Below are positions 8,103 to 17,126 of a stretch of DNA of 45,704 nucleotides, piece after piece. Under the pieces are notes generated by a model, which was not told the DNA's origin, did no database searches, and saw only the letters and a list, made by a program, of their open reading frames with translations. Every line of letters begins with the position of its first letter. The first letter of the stretch is position 1. This DNA is from Oscillospiraceae bacterium. GTDB lineage: Bacteria > Bacillota > Clostridia > Oscillospirales > Oscillospiraceae. Made by a program: the position numbers and the translations under genes. The stretch is taken from the NCBI GenBank assembly GCA_009782435.1, contig WRJA01000007.1, positions 1 to 45,704 on the forward strand, given 5' to 3'.

Positions 8103-9431
8103 TTATCTGATGATATATACCGTCTTAGCGGTAGGCGGGTTGGGCGGATCGCTGCCGGAGATCAAAATAATGACCTCGGAGCCGACCGCAATGTCGCCGT
8201 AGGAGCCCTCTTCGCATGTCAGGACCCCGTCCCTGTTCGGCTCTATGACCAAATATTTGGTGCCGGCGGTTACAAGGCATGAGAAAGTGCCGACCACAAA
8301 AGAACCGTCGGTCTTAAAAGAGACCGCCCGGACATAAGGCCCGTCGAGCGTTACGACCTCAGGCGTTTCCGTGCCGCCGACCAGATTGCTGACTACGCCG
8401 TCTCTGTCCGTCGATAAGAAGTTGTACATATAGATTCCCGTTCCGTTATCCCTGACGGCGGCGTGTACTCCCGCAGTCACGTACAAATCGGTTTTTACGC
8501 CGTTAACAAAGGTGTTGTATACATAGACTTCGTTGCCTTTGTAGGTGGTGTGCATATAACCGGTGAGATCAAAACTCGGGAAAGAGCCTCCGTTCTCGGG
8601 CGCGGGAGTTACGGCGGTTTCCGGAGAAGGCGAGGGGGCCGGCGGCGGGGCGGTTTCTTTTTCTTCGGCCGCGAGCAGTTCTTTAACTCTCGCCGCTGCT
8701 TTTGAGACAGTCTCGGTAAAAACGGCGGCCGTCGCTTCGGCGTCTCCGGTTTCAAGGGCCTTGAGTAACGTTTCGTTCTTGATAAGACCTTCCCCGGCGA
8801 GCTTATCGAACACGCCGGCGTCAAGCAGGCCGGTGAGCAGCGTCTGCCCGGAGCCCTTTACCGCGGTAGTCAGCGCGAATAAGGAGATAACGGCCATATC
8901 GCCGCGGGTCAGCGCGCCTCCGGCACCGCCGGTTATGCCGAGCTTGTCCGTCAGCTCCGCGGCCGACTCCCATGCAAAATCAACGCCGTCTTCATAACCG
9001 AGAGCGCGCAGAATGAAGGTCAGATACTGCGCTGCCGTAATGCTTGCGTTGGGATCGAATAATGCAGGGGCCTCGGAAACTCCTTTTGTCCAGCCCGCAG
9101 CAAAAGCGTAACCCGCGTAGGGCGCGGCCCAAGCCGGAACGTCGGTGAAGGGGCAAGGGTGATCGCCGCTCAAAGCTTCGTCTTCAGCGCCCATAAGCCG
9201 CACGAGCATGACCAACCCATCCGCCCGATTAAGTGTTCTGCCCAAGGCGAAATCCGGAACGCCGGCATTCGAACCGACGCCGCGAAACAGACCTGCTTCG
9301 GAAAGGGTCTCGGAGGCGACTTCCTCAGCCGTCTTGTCCGAAGCGCAAACCGCCGATAAAGGGGCAAAGAGCAGGGAAAATACGACGGCAAACGCAAACA
9401 GCGCCGTCAGCGGGTTTTTTATTATCTTCAA
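8103..9431 (-). CDS. Secreted SLH-domain protein
   Basis: Likely TTG start at 9431 with AAAGGAGG upstream, giving signal peptide LKIIKNPLTALFAFAVVFSLLFAPLSAVCA. SLH-like segments (FTDVPAWAAPYAGYAFAAGWTKGVSEAPALFDPNASITAAQYLTFILRALGY). The listed N-terminal extension to 9677 is not supported. Confidence 0.75.
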   Translation of the reverse strand: MKIIKNPLTALFAFAVVFSLLFAPLSAVCASDKTAEEVASETLSEAGLFRGVGSNAGVPDFALGRTLNRADGLVMLVRLMGAEDEALSGDHPCPFTDVPAWAAPYAGYAFAAGWTKGVSEAPALFDPNASITAAQYLTFILRALGYEDGVDFAWESAAELTDKLGITGGAGGALTRGDMAVISLFALTTAVKGSGQTLLTGLLDAGVFDKLAGEGLIKNETLLKALETGDAEATAAVFTETVSKAAARVKELLAAEEKETAPPPAPSPSPETAVTPAPENGGSFPSFDLTGYMHTTYKGNEVYVYNTFVNGVKTDLYVTAGVHAAVRDNGTGIYMYNFLSTDRDGVVSNLVGGTETPEVVTLDGPYVRAVSFKTDGSFVVGTFSCLVTAGTKYLVIEPNRDGVLTCEEGSYGDIAVGSEVIILISGSDPPNPPTAKTVYIIR

Positions 9432-9642
9432 ATGATTCGCCTCCTTTGCCTTGCCGGAACAGCGGATAATAAATGCTGCGCCGGCAAAAAAAATGTAACA
9501 TATATTTACAGCTCTATCAATAATTTCCCGAGATAATTCACAAAAACTTCTTAAATGTCCGCTCAATCGCCGGTCGAGATTTTCGTGCCGGCGCCCCGGT
9601 GACGGTAAAACATATAAAAAAAGCGAAAAATATCGAAAAAAC

Positions 9643-9671
9643 TTGATTTTTTTGTCCTGATGTACTAATAT
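9643..9671 (+). promoter_or_regulatory. Predicted sigma-A-type promoter
   Basis: TTGATT (9643-9648), 17-nt spacer, TAATAT (9666-9671) upstream of the 9737 gene. Confidence 0.5.
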
Positions 9672-9736
9672 GATCATGGGTAAATGTCGATATATATGTT
9701 GATAAGGATATCAAATACCTGAAAGAAGGGATTCGC

Positions 9737-11098
9737 ATGTACGTTGGTACTCATTATAACAGTTATTACAATACCCTGTTCGGAAACGCAGGCTCCGTTT
9801 ACGGCGGTTCCGGCGCGGGTAAGATCAGCAATCCGTATTTAAACAGTCTTGTTAATTCCGGGAGCGGAAGCCTGTTCGGCGGCAAGGGGCTGTTCAACTA
9901 CAACTCGGTCAGTTCAACCGGGCTGCAGTATGTTTTTGACCTCAAAGAAGGGGCTTCGGGTCTCAGCTCATCGATCTCCTCACTCAGTTCGGGCGCCGCT
10001 TTCAGGAAAACCGCGGCGGTCTCTTCCGACAAGGAAGCGATGACGGTCACGGGAGGAGAGAGCAAGTATTCGTTTTCCTCGATTTCACCGTCGTCTGTCG
10101 AAATAAAGCAAATTGCCGAGGGGCAGAAAAATACGGGCAATTCACTTGCGGCGGGCGATAAGACTTCGCTCTCCGGTAAACAGCAGTTTTCGATCGAAAC
10201 CGACGGGCGAAGCTATACGCTTTCCGTTGACATAAAGGAAAGCGACACCAATAAAGACGTTCAGCAGAAAATGGCGGACGCGATCAATAAGGCTAATATC
10301 GGCGTCACCGCCTCGGTCGAAACAAACGATAAAGACAAAACGAGCGCTCTGTCAATTTCCGCCAAAAGCACCGGGGATAACGCGAAAAGCAAGTTTTCGA
10401 TCAAAGACGTCGTCGGAAGCGCTGTGGCGGAGACCGGCGCCGATAAAACAACACAGGCGGCGCAAAACGCCGTATACAAAGTCAACGGCGGAGCGGAGCA
10501 GGTTTCGCAGAGCAATACTGTCAGTTTATCGGGCGGCGTGACCGCCACACTGAAAAAAGCCGGCGGCGACCCGGTCACGATCAGCCGGGGAACGGATTCA
10601 GCCTACGCCGAGAAACAGGTCAACGAGTTTGTCAACAACTACAACAAACTCTACGGCGCGACGCTGAACAACTCAAACGACCCGAAAGCCCAACGCCTTT
10701 TCACGTCACTGGTGAACACATCCAAGACATACGCGTCCAAGCTCGCCGACGCCGGAATCGAATTCGACAGCAACGGATATATGAAGATCAACGAAGAGCA
10801 ATTCAAAAAAGCCGCCGAAAACGGCAACCTTGAGAAATTCTTCACCGAAAACAACAACAAAAACTACGGCTTTACAAATCAGATATCGCGTATCTCCCGG
10901 CAGGTGCAGACCAATACGGCGGCCTATGTAAGCCGGAACACGCTTACGGACTATACCGCGAATGCCGCTTCGGAACTTTTAAGTTCGTTTGCCGGTCTCA
11001 ATTACATGAACAACGGCTTTACCGCGAATATGCGCGATTTCTCGCGCGGCACAGGTTTGTTTGAAACTTCCGGCATGTTATTTGACTTCCTGCTGTAA
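9737..11098 (+). CDS. FliD-like (flagellar capping-like) protein
   Basis: FliD_N-like AAFRKTAAVSSDKEAMTVTG, hook-IN-like ADAINKANIGVTASVETN...LSISAKSTGDN, FliD_C-like LADAGIEFDSNGYMKINEEQFKKAAENGNLEKFF. Confidence 0.65.
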   Translation: MYVGTHYNSYYNTLFGNAGSVYGGSGAGKISNPYLNSLVNSGSGSLFGGKGLFNYNSVSSTGLQYVFDLKEGASGLSSSISSLSSGAAFRKTAAVSSDKEAMTVTGGESKYSFSSISPSSVEIKQIAEGQKNTGNSLAAGDKTSLSGKQQFSIETDGRSYTLSVDIKESDTNKDVQQKMADAINKANIGVTASVETNDKDKTSALSISAKSTGDNAKSKFSIKDVVGSAVAETGADKTTQAAQNAVYKVNGGAEQVSQSNTVSLSGGVTATLKKAGGDPVTISRGTDSAYAEKQVNEFVNNYNKLYGATLNNSNDPKAQRLFTSLVNTSKTYASKLADAGIEFDSNGYMKINEEQFKKAAENGNLEKFFTENNNKNYGFTNQISRISRQVQTNTAAYVSRNTLTDYTANAASELLSSFAGLNYMNNGFTANMRDFSRGTGLFETSGMLFDFLL

Positions 11099-11114
11099 CG
11101 GAGGAAATATCGAG

Positions 11115-11456
11115 ATGGTGGTAGGACACTGCACATACAAAATGAAAAAAGGGCAAAGAGCAGCGTTTCTCAGCGGTTTGGCAGATATCGGATATATCGC
11201 AAATGTTAATAAGGAAGAAGGCGTCGTATACTATACTCCGTATCTGCCTTTAGACGATGAAGACGTGGTTTTTGTAGCGGAGTGCTGGGAAAGCGGGGAC
11301 TGTCTCGTTAAGCACATGTCGTCGTCAAATCTCAAGGACTTGGACATACTGACGGAACTATACGTAGAAGGACTGACCCTTGATTTTTACGACGGGGACA
11401 TAACGAGGACCTGCGAGTATAAGACTGCGGCAGAACTAACAGCCGGGCAACGGTAA
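11115..11456 (+). CDS. Antibiotic biosynthesis monooxygenase (ABM/YgiN-like) domain protein
   Basis: ATG at 11115 preceded by GGAGG. EEGVVYYTPYLPLDDEDVVFVAECWESGDCLVKHMSSSNLKDL fits the ABM pattern (Gxxxyxx...E.W.s...l..H..s.hl). The listed start 11061 lies inside the upstream gene. Confidence 0.55.
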   Translation: MVVGHCTYKMKKGQRAAFLSGLADIGYIANVNKEEGVVYYTPYLPLDDEDVVFVAECWESGDCLVKHMSSSNLKDLDILTELYVEGLTLDFYDGDITRTCEYKTAAELTAGQR

Positions 11457-11482
11457 GTATGTTTTAGGCTATCGGAACAAAT

Positions 11483-11512
11483 ACGCCGGCGGGAATTCCG
11501 CCGGCGTTCGTT
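11483..11512 (+). terminator. Probable terminator
   Basis: ACGCCGGCGG-GAATT-CCGCCGGCGT stem-loop followed by a short T-rich stretch. Confidence 0.5.
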
Positions 11513-11564
11513 CTCATTTCCGGCGGCGGACAGTTAACTTAACGGTTTCTTTGCGGACGGACGC

Positions 11565-14500
11565 TTGACAGGAACGGGCCGTACTGAGAAAATTAATAAA
11601 AAATATATGGCGGAGTTTTCTTTGATGGCATTGCGTGATTTAGACTTGCATACCGGCCCGGGGGCCGTGTTGGGGATAGATATCGGCTCAACGACGGCTA
11701 AGATCGTGCTGATCCGAGCCGGTAAAATCATATATGAGAGCTATGAGCGGCATTTTTCTCAAGCGCGGCGAAAGGCCAGGGAAATAACCGAAGCCGTCGG
11801 CGGCATGCTCAAGGGAGAAAAGGTCAAGATAGCGATTTCGGGATCCGCGGGGATGGGCGTTGCCGATTCCGCGGGGCTTCCGTTTGTTCAGGAAGTATTC
11901 GCGACGGGCGAACTGGTGGAACTGATAGAACCGGATACCTCCGCTGTCATCGAAATCGGCGGAGAGGACGCCAAGATCATTTTTTTCAGCGACGGACCGC
12001 CGGAAGAAAGGATGAACGGAAGCTGCGCCGGCGGCACCGGCGCTTTCATCGATCAGATGGCCACGCTGATGGATGTTTCGGTCGAGGATTTGGACAGGTT
12101 GAGTTTGGATAACGAGCGTATCTGCCGGATAGCGTCGCGTTGCGGGGTTTTTGCGAAGACAGATATTCAGCCTTTGCTTAATCAGGGCGCGAACAAAGCG
12201 GATATTGCCGCCGGCATATATCAGGCTGTCGTCGATCAAACCATAGCGGGACTCGCTCAAGGGCGCAAACCTGAGGGTAAGGTCATGTTTTTGGGCGGGC
12301 CGCTTCATTTTTGCGAAGGACTGCGCAGACGCTTTAAGGAGACGCTCGGTTTGTCCGACGCCGAAGCTTTATTTCCCGAATACGGCCGTTTCGCGGTCGC
12401 GGCAGGAGCCGCGCTCATCGCCTCCGGCAGACGGGAATCCTTCGCTTATGAAGAGATACTGAGCCGGCTTGATCTTGCTTGCCGCGAAAAACCGCAGGCG
12501 TCGGGACAAAGACCTCTGTTTGCGGACGAACACGAATATGAGACGTTTCGCGCAAGGCATGAGAGCGCCGCCGTCGAACAGGTCTCTTCAGGAAACTATT
12601 CCGGGGACGCTTATTTGGGTATAGACTGCGGAAGCACGACAACAAAGCTTGTTTTGCTGACGGGCGACGGACGTATGATACATTCATATTACGGCGCCAA
12701 CAGAGGAGATCCTGTCGGAGTCGTCAGAGAACGGCTTGAAGAGATCTGTGAGTTATGCGGCGCCGGTATAAAAATCATCGCCGGCGCCGTGACCGGATAC
12801 GGCGAAGAACTGATAAAGCACGCTTTCGGAATCGATTTCGGTCTTGTTGAAACCATGGCGCATTATATCGCCGCGCGGCATTTTGACCCGAAAACGGAAT
12901 TCATCCTCGACATCGGCGGACAGGATATCAAATGCCTCAAAATACGAAACGGCGCGATAGACAGCATCAAGCTCAACGAGGCCTGCTCGTCCGGCTGCGG
13001 CTCTTTCATCGAGACTTTCGCTAAAGCAATGGGATACAAAATCGAGGAATTCGCAAAACTCGGGCTGAAATCCAAGGCCCCGGTCGATCTCGGCAGCCGC
13101 TGCACGGTTTTTATGAATTCTTCGGTGAAACAGGCGCAAAAGGACGGCGCGGGACCGGAGGATATCTCCTGCGGGCTTTCCGTGAGCGTCGTTAAAAACG
13201 CTCTTTATAAAGTCATACGAGCCGGGGGGCCGGATGAACTCGGAGAGAGGATAGTCGTTCAGGGCGGCACGTTTTTGAATGACGCCGTTTTGCGCGCGTT
13301 TGAGATCGAGACGGGCCGTGAAGTCACAAGACCGCGGATCGCAGGTCTGATGGGAGCTTTCGGCGCCGCGCTTTATGCAAAGTCCGAGGCCGCGGGCGGC
13401 TCGGGCATGCTCGGGAGAGAAGCTCTGAAAAACTTTACTCACTTTTCAAGGCCCGCCGTATGCAAGGGCTGCGGAAACAAATGCCTGCTTACCGTTAACA
13501 TTTTTAACGGCACGGGGAAGTATATTTCGGGAAACAGATGCGACGGAGCGACCGACGGCCCGGCGGCGGCGGTCGAGAGGGAGCGGCTGCCGAATCTTTA
13601 CGCCCACAAGCGAAAAGAAATACAAGAACAGGTTTCCGTCGCCGGGAAGCGCGGGACTGTCGGGCTGCCGCTCGCACTGGGAATGTTTGAGCTTTATCCG
13701 CTCTGGAGCGGGATTTTTTCCGAACTGGGATTTAAGGTGATAAACTCGGGTTTTTCAAGCCGCGCTCTGTATGCGAAAGGGCAATACAGTATGCCGTCGG
13801 ACACCGCCTGCTATCCCGCAAAACTAATGCACGGACATATCGAACGCCTTATTGAAATGGGGGCGGACGCGATATTTGCCCCCTGCCTGAGCTACAATAT
13901 CAACGAAGGCGCAAGTTCCAATCACTATAACTGCCCGGTCGTAGCCTATTACCCGGAACTCCTGATAAACAATGTCAAGTCCCTTGAAAAAGTCAAATTC
14001 CTGTATCCCTATTTAAACATCAACGATGCAAAGGCGCTTTCAAAAGAGCTGTTTGAGTATTTGAGACCGCACTATCCCGATATCTCCCGCAAAGATGTCA
14101 AAAAAGCGGTAAGCCGCGGTTTTGACGCGTACCGCGCCAAAATGGAGCTTCTGCGCGCTGAAGGGAAAAAAGCCGTCGCCTTCGCGCGGGAGACAGGGCG
14201 CAAGATATTGGTGTTGGCCGGAAGGCCGTATCATGCGGACCCGGGTATAGGACACGGGATAGACACGCTCGCCGCTTCGCTGGGTTTTGTCGTCGTGAGC
14301 GAGGACGCGGTCGCCGCCGCCGCCCGGGATTTGAAGGTTGTGAACCAATGGACATATCACGCAAGGCTGTACAGCGCGGCGGAATTTGCGGCGGCAAATG
14401 AAGACTGCGAGCTGGTGCAGCTTGTGTCTTTCGGATGCGGCTTGGACGCCGTTACGGCGGACGAGGTAAAAAGTATAATGGAAAGCCGGGGCAGACTCTA

Positions 14501-14672
14501 TACCCAGATAAAAATAGACGAGATGACCAACCTCGGAGCGGTGAAGATCAGGCTTCGCAGCTTGCTCGGCGCGATGGCCGAAAGAGAAAAAGCAAAAACC
14601 GGCGCGGAGCTCATAAGGCTGCGCCGTATGCCCGACGTACCGGATGAAAGGGAAAAAACCAATGCCGGATAA
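11565..14672 (+). CDS. Double-ASKHA acyl-CoA dehydratase activase-related protein (BadF/BadG/BcrA/BcrD family plus DUF2229-like region)
   Basis: Two ATPase modules, GIDIGSTTAKIVLI and GIDCGSTTTKLVLL, each with a CAGGTGAF/SSGCGSF-type motif, plus a C-terminal region (YPAKLMHGHIERLIEMGADAIFAPCLSY) typical of activase-related proteins. The true start may be downstream of 11565. Confidence 0.88.
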   Translation: MTGTGRTEKINKKYMAEFSLMALRDLDLHTGPGAVLGIDIGSTTAKIVLIRAGKIIYESYERHFSQARRKAREITEAVGGMLKGEKVKIAISGSAGMGVADSAGLPFVQEVFATGELVELIEPDTSAVIEIGGEDAKIIFFSDGPPEERMNGSCAGGTGAFIDQMATLMDVSVEDLDRLSLDNERICRIASRCGVFAKTDIQPLLNQGANKADIAAGIYQAVVDQTIAGLAQGRKPEGKVMFLGGPLHFCEGLRRRFKETLGLSDAEALFPEYGRFAVAAGAALIASGRRESFAYEEILSRLDLACREKPQASGQRPLFADEHEYETFRARHESAAVEQVSSGNYSGDAYLGIDCGSTTTKLVLLTGDGRMIHSYYGANRGDPVGVVRERLEEICELCGAGIKIIAGAVTGYGEELIKHAFGIDFGLVETMAHYIAARHFDPKTEFILDIGGQDIKCLKIRNGAIDSIKLNEACSSGCGSFIETFAKAMGYKIEEFAKLGLKSKAPVDLGSRCTVFMNSSVKQAQKDGAGPEDISCGLSVSVVKNALYKVIRAGGPDELGERIVVQGGTFLNDAVLRAFEIETGREVTRPRIAGLMGAFGAALYAKSEAAGGSGMLGREALKNFTHFSRPAVCKGCGNKCLLTVNIFNGTGKYISGNRCDGATDGPAAAVERERLPNLYAHKRKEIQEQVSVAGKRGTVGLPLALGMFELYPLWSGIFSELGFKVINSGFSSRALYAKGQYSMPSDTACYPAKLMHGHIERLIEMGADAIFAPCLSYNINEGASSNHYNCPVVAYYPELLINNVKSLEKVKFLYPYLNINDAKALSKELFEYLRPHYPDISRKDVKKAVSRGFDAYRAKMELLRAEGKKAVAFARETGRKILVLAGRPYHADPGIGHGIDTLAASLGFVVVSEDAVAAAARDLKVVNQWTYHARLYSAAEFAAANEDCELVQLVSFGCGLDAVTADEVKSIMESRGRLYTQIKIDEMTNLGAVKIRLRSLLGAMAEREKAKTGAELIRLRRMPDVPDEREKTNAG

Positions 14673-15960
14673 GTACTACATTCAGTTCACGGAAGAGATG
14701 AAACGGGACTATACCATTTTGGTCCCGGCCATGCTTCCCATACACTTTGAATTCATTAACAGCGTGCTGTCTTATTTCGGATACCGCGCGGAGATACTCC
14801 GGGGTTCCGGAGAAAGCGTTATCGAAAAGGGCTTGAAATACGTGCACAACGACGCCTGTTATCCGGCGCTGCTGACGATAGGGCAGTTGATCGAGGCGCT
14901 TCAGAGCGGCAAATATGACCCGCTTAAAACAGCGCTCATGATGAGCCAGACCGGCGGAGGATGCCGCGCTTCAAATTATGTTTCGATGCTTCGCAAGGCG
15001 CTTGAGAAAGCCGGCTTCGGTCATGTGCCGGTTATTTCGTTCAATGTCGAGGGCATGGAGAAACACCCGGGATTCAAGATGACGCCGGGAATGCTGTACC
15101 GGCTGCTCTTTGGGGTGCTTTACGGCGATCTGCTCATGGCGCTGAAAAACCAATGCCTGCCTTATGAGCTTGATCCCGGAGCGACAAAAGCGCTTGTCGA
15201 TCGCAAAACGGCGGTTTTCGCGGAGCGGCTGCGGAAAAAACGCGTATTGAGTTTTGCCGGATTGAAGCGGGATCTCGCCGACACGGTCCGGGATTTTGCC
15301 GCTTTGCGGCTCTCGGACGAAAAAAAGCCGAAAATAGGCGTCGTGGGAGAGATATACGTCAAATTCTCGTCTCTCGGAAATAACGATTTGGAGGAATTCC
15401 TGATTTCCGAAGGCGCGGAACCGGTGCTGCCGGGACTCTTGGATTTTTGTCTCTACTGCGTCTGCAATGCCGTCGCCGATACCGGGCTTTACGGAATCAA
15501 AAAAATCAAGGGCGCGATTTCAAAGATACTGTATGATTATTTGATCCGAAAGCAGAAACTCATTATAAAAGCTATAGCAGCCGGTGAAAAATTCACCCCG
15601 ATGACTCCTTTTGACCGGACCGCGCGGCTGTCCGAGGGATATATAGGCAAAGGAGTGAAAATGGGAGAGGGATGGCTCCTGACAGCCGAGATGTTAGAGC
15701 TCGCGGAGCAGGGCGCTTCGGGTATTGTATGCGCTCAGCCCTTCGGATGCCTTCCGAACCATATCGCCGGCAAAGGAATGATGAAGCCTCTGCGGGATAA
15801 AAACCCCGGGCTCGGTATAGTGGCGATAGACTATGACCCGGGCGTTACGCGGACGGCTCAGGAAAACCGCATAAAACTCATGCTTGCCGGCATAAACCGT
15901 AATTCGGACAAAACGAAAGGAGAAGTATCCCGTGAACACAATGAACAAAGGATCGGATGA
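14644..15960 (+). CDS. 2-hydroxyacyl-CoA dehydratase / double-cubane-cluster-protein-like component
   Basis: YVHNDACYPALLTIGQLIEALQSGKYD, SQTGGGCRASNY, CAQPFGCLPNHIAGKGM; overlaps the upstream activase gene. Start could be 14644 or 14662. Confidence 0.82.
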   Translation: MKGKKPMPDKYYIQFTEEMKRDYTILVPAMLPIHFEFINSVLSYFGYRAEILRGSGESVIEKGLKYVHNDACYPALLTIGQLIEALQSGKYDPLKTALMMSQTGGGCRASNYVSMLRKALEKAGFGHVPVISFNVEGMEKHPGFKMTPGMLYRLLFGVLYGDLLMALKNQCLPYELDPGATKALVDRKTAVFAERLRKKRVLSFAGLKRDLADTVRDFAALRLSDEKKPKIGVVGEIYVKFSSLGNNDLEEFLISEGAEPVLPGLLDFCLYCVCNAVADTGLYGIKKIKGAISKILYDYLIRKQKLIIKAIAAGEKFTPMTPFDRTARLSEGYIGKGVKMGEGWLLTAEMLELAEQGASGIVCAQPFGCLPNHIAGKGMMKPLRDKNPGLGIVAIDYDPGVTRTAQENRIKLMLAGINRNSDKTKGEVSREHNEQRIG

Positions 15961-16741
15961 ATTTGCCGGTAACCGGGCGTTTATGAAATGTTCCGGCATG
16001 ATAACGGAAGAATTGGGCAGCGGCGAGCAAAAGGGCCTCACGCCGCCTCCGCCGGGGAAAGCGCCTTCGGGAAAAATCCTCGAATTGCCGGCGTTTGCCG
16101 GCGCGGTGAAAAATAAAGATTTTTCCGAGCTCCTGGAAATACGCCGCAGCGTCAGGGCCTACTCGGGCGCGCCGGCCGCGGCGGAACAGCTGGCGTTTAT
16201 GCTTTGGAGCGTTCAGGGAGTGCTGAAATACAAAAAAAGCGCGAAGACTTTCGCGCTTTTTAAGCCGGCGCCGAGCGGAGGCGCCCGGCATCCGTTTGAA
16301 ATATATGCCGTCGTTTTGAACGTTGAGGGATTGGAACCCGGGATATATCACTATCTGCCGATGGAACATGTCGGTGAAAAGCGCTCGGCGGTCGAGTTTG
16401 TGAGTGCGTTTGAAAAACCGATCGAAACGATATCGGAGATGCTCATGGGTCAAAGCTGGGCTTCAAAAGCTTCATTTGTCCTGTTTTTTTCATGTATACC
16501 GTATCGCGCCGAGTGGCGTTACGGGCATATGTCGCATCGCGCAATGCTGATCGATATCGGCCACGCCGGGCAAAACGCGATGCTGAGCGCCGCGGCCCTC
16601 GGACTCGGCAGCTGCTGCTGTGCGAGATACAATTCTGCGCTCTGCGACAAGGTGTTGGGAATAGACGGAAAAGACGAATTCACCGTTTATGCCGTTCCCG
16701 TCGGCGTACCGAAGATCGTAAGGCGATTTGATTTGACTTGA
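15932..16741 (+). CDS. SagB-type / nitroreductase family protein
   Basis: RRSVRAYS, PSGGARHPFEIYAVVLNVEGLEPGIYHY, GHAGQNAMLSAAALGLGSCCCARYN; overlaps the end of the upstream gene; AAAGGAG upstream. Confidence 0.85.
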   Translation: MNTMNKGSDEFAGNRAFMKCSGMITEELGSGEQKGLTPPPPGKAPSGKILELPAFAGAVKNKDFSELLEIRRSVRAYSGAPAAAEQLAFMLWSVQGVLKYKKSAKTFALFKPAPSGGARHPFEIYAVVLNVEGLEPGIYHYLPMEHVGEKRSAVEFVSAFEKPIETISEMLMGQSWASKASFVLFFSCIPYRAEWRYGHMSHRAMLIDIGHAGQNAMLSAAALGLGSCCCARYNSALCDKVLGIDGKDEFTVYAVPVGVPKIVRRFDLT

Positions 16742-16806
16742 TCGGCCGGCCGGCGTCTCCGGCCCGGCGTATGTGCCGGCATTAAAGCGCCCCGGGTTCA
16801 CGATCG

Positions 16807-16835
16807 CCGGGCGGCATTCTGCCGCCCGGTTTGTT
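16807..16835 (+). terminator. Probable intrinsic terminator
   Basis: CCGGGCGGCA-TTC-TGCCGCCCGG followed by TTTGTT. Confidence 0.65.
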
Positions 16836-16856
16836 GCGCCCCTTATTTATCCGTGG

Positions 16857-16972
16857 CCCCCCGCCGGGGGGGGCGGTCCGAGGGCATCAGCCCCGCGGCG
16901 CTACAAAGTTCTCTAACCCGACGAGGGCGATAATTTCCGAGAGACAGGGACGATGAGGGCATCGTCCCCTGC
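16857..16972. repeat. Noncoding G/C-rich repeat module related to the 43.35-43.42 kb region
   Basis: Contains CCCCCCGCCGGGGG..CGGTCCGAGGG (16857-16884) and a 44-nt segment (16929-16972) that is 41/44 identical to the reverse complement of 43352-43395 by hand alignment. Confidence 0.75.
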
Positions 16973-17126
16973 TTATTGCATGCCGAAAACACCTTTACAC
17001 AAATTTTTTAACTTTTTTAATAATAGCTATTGTATATTGCGGCGAGATAGTATACAATATATTGTGGATTAATAAAAATACTTTCGTTATGACGCCGGCG
17101 CAAAGCGCCTGAAGGAGGAGAATTCA

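Noticed and set aside
15932-16741. SagB-type protein as part of a thiazole/oxazole-modified peptide (TOMM) cluster
   Set aside because: No YcaO cyclodehydratase, precursor peptide or dedicated exporter adjacent; the context is the activase/dehydratase pair.
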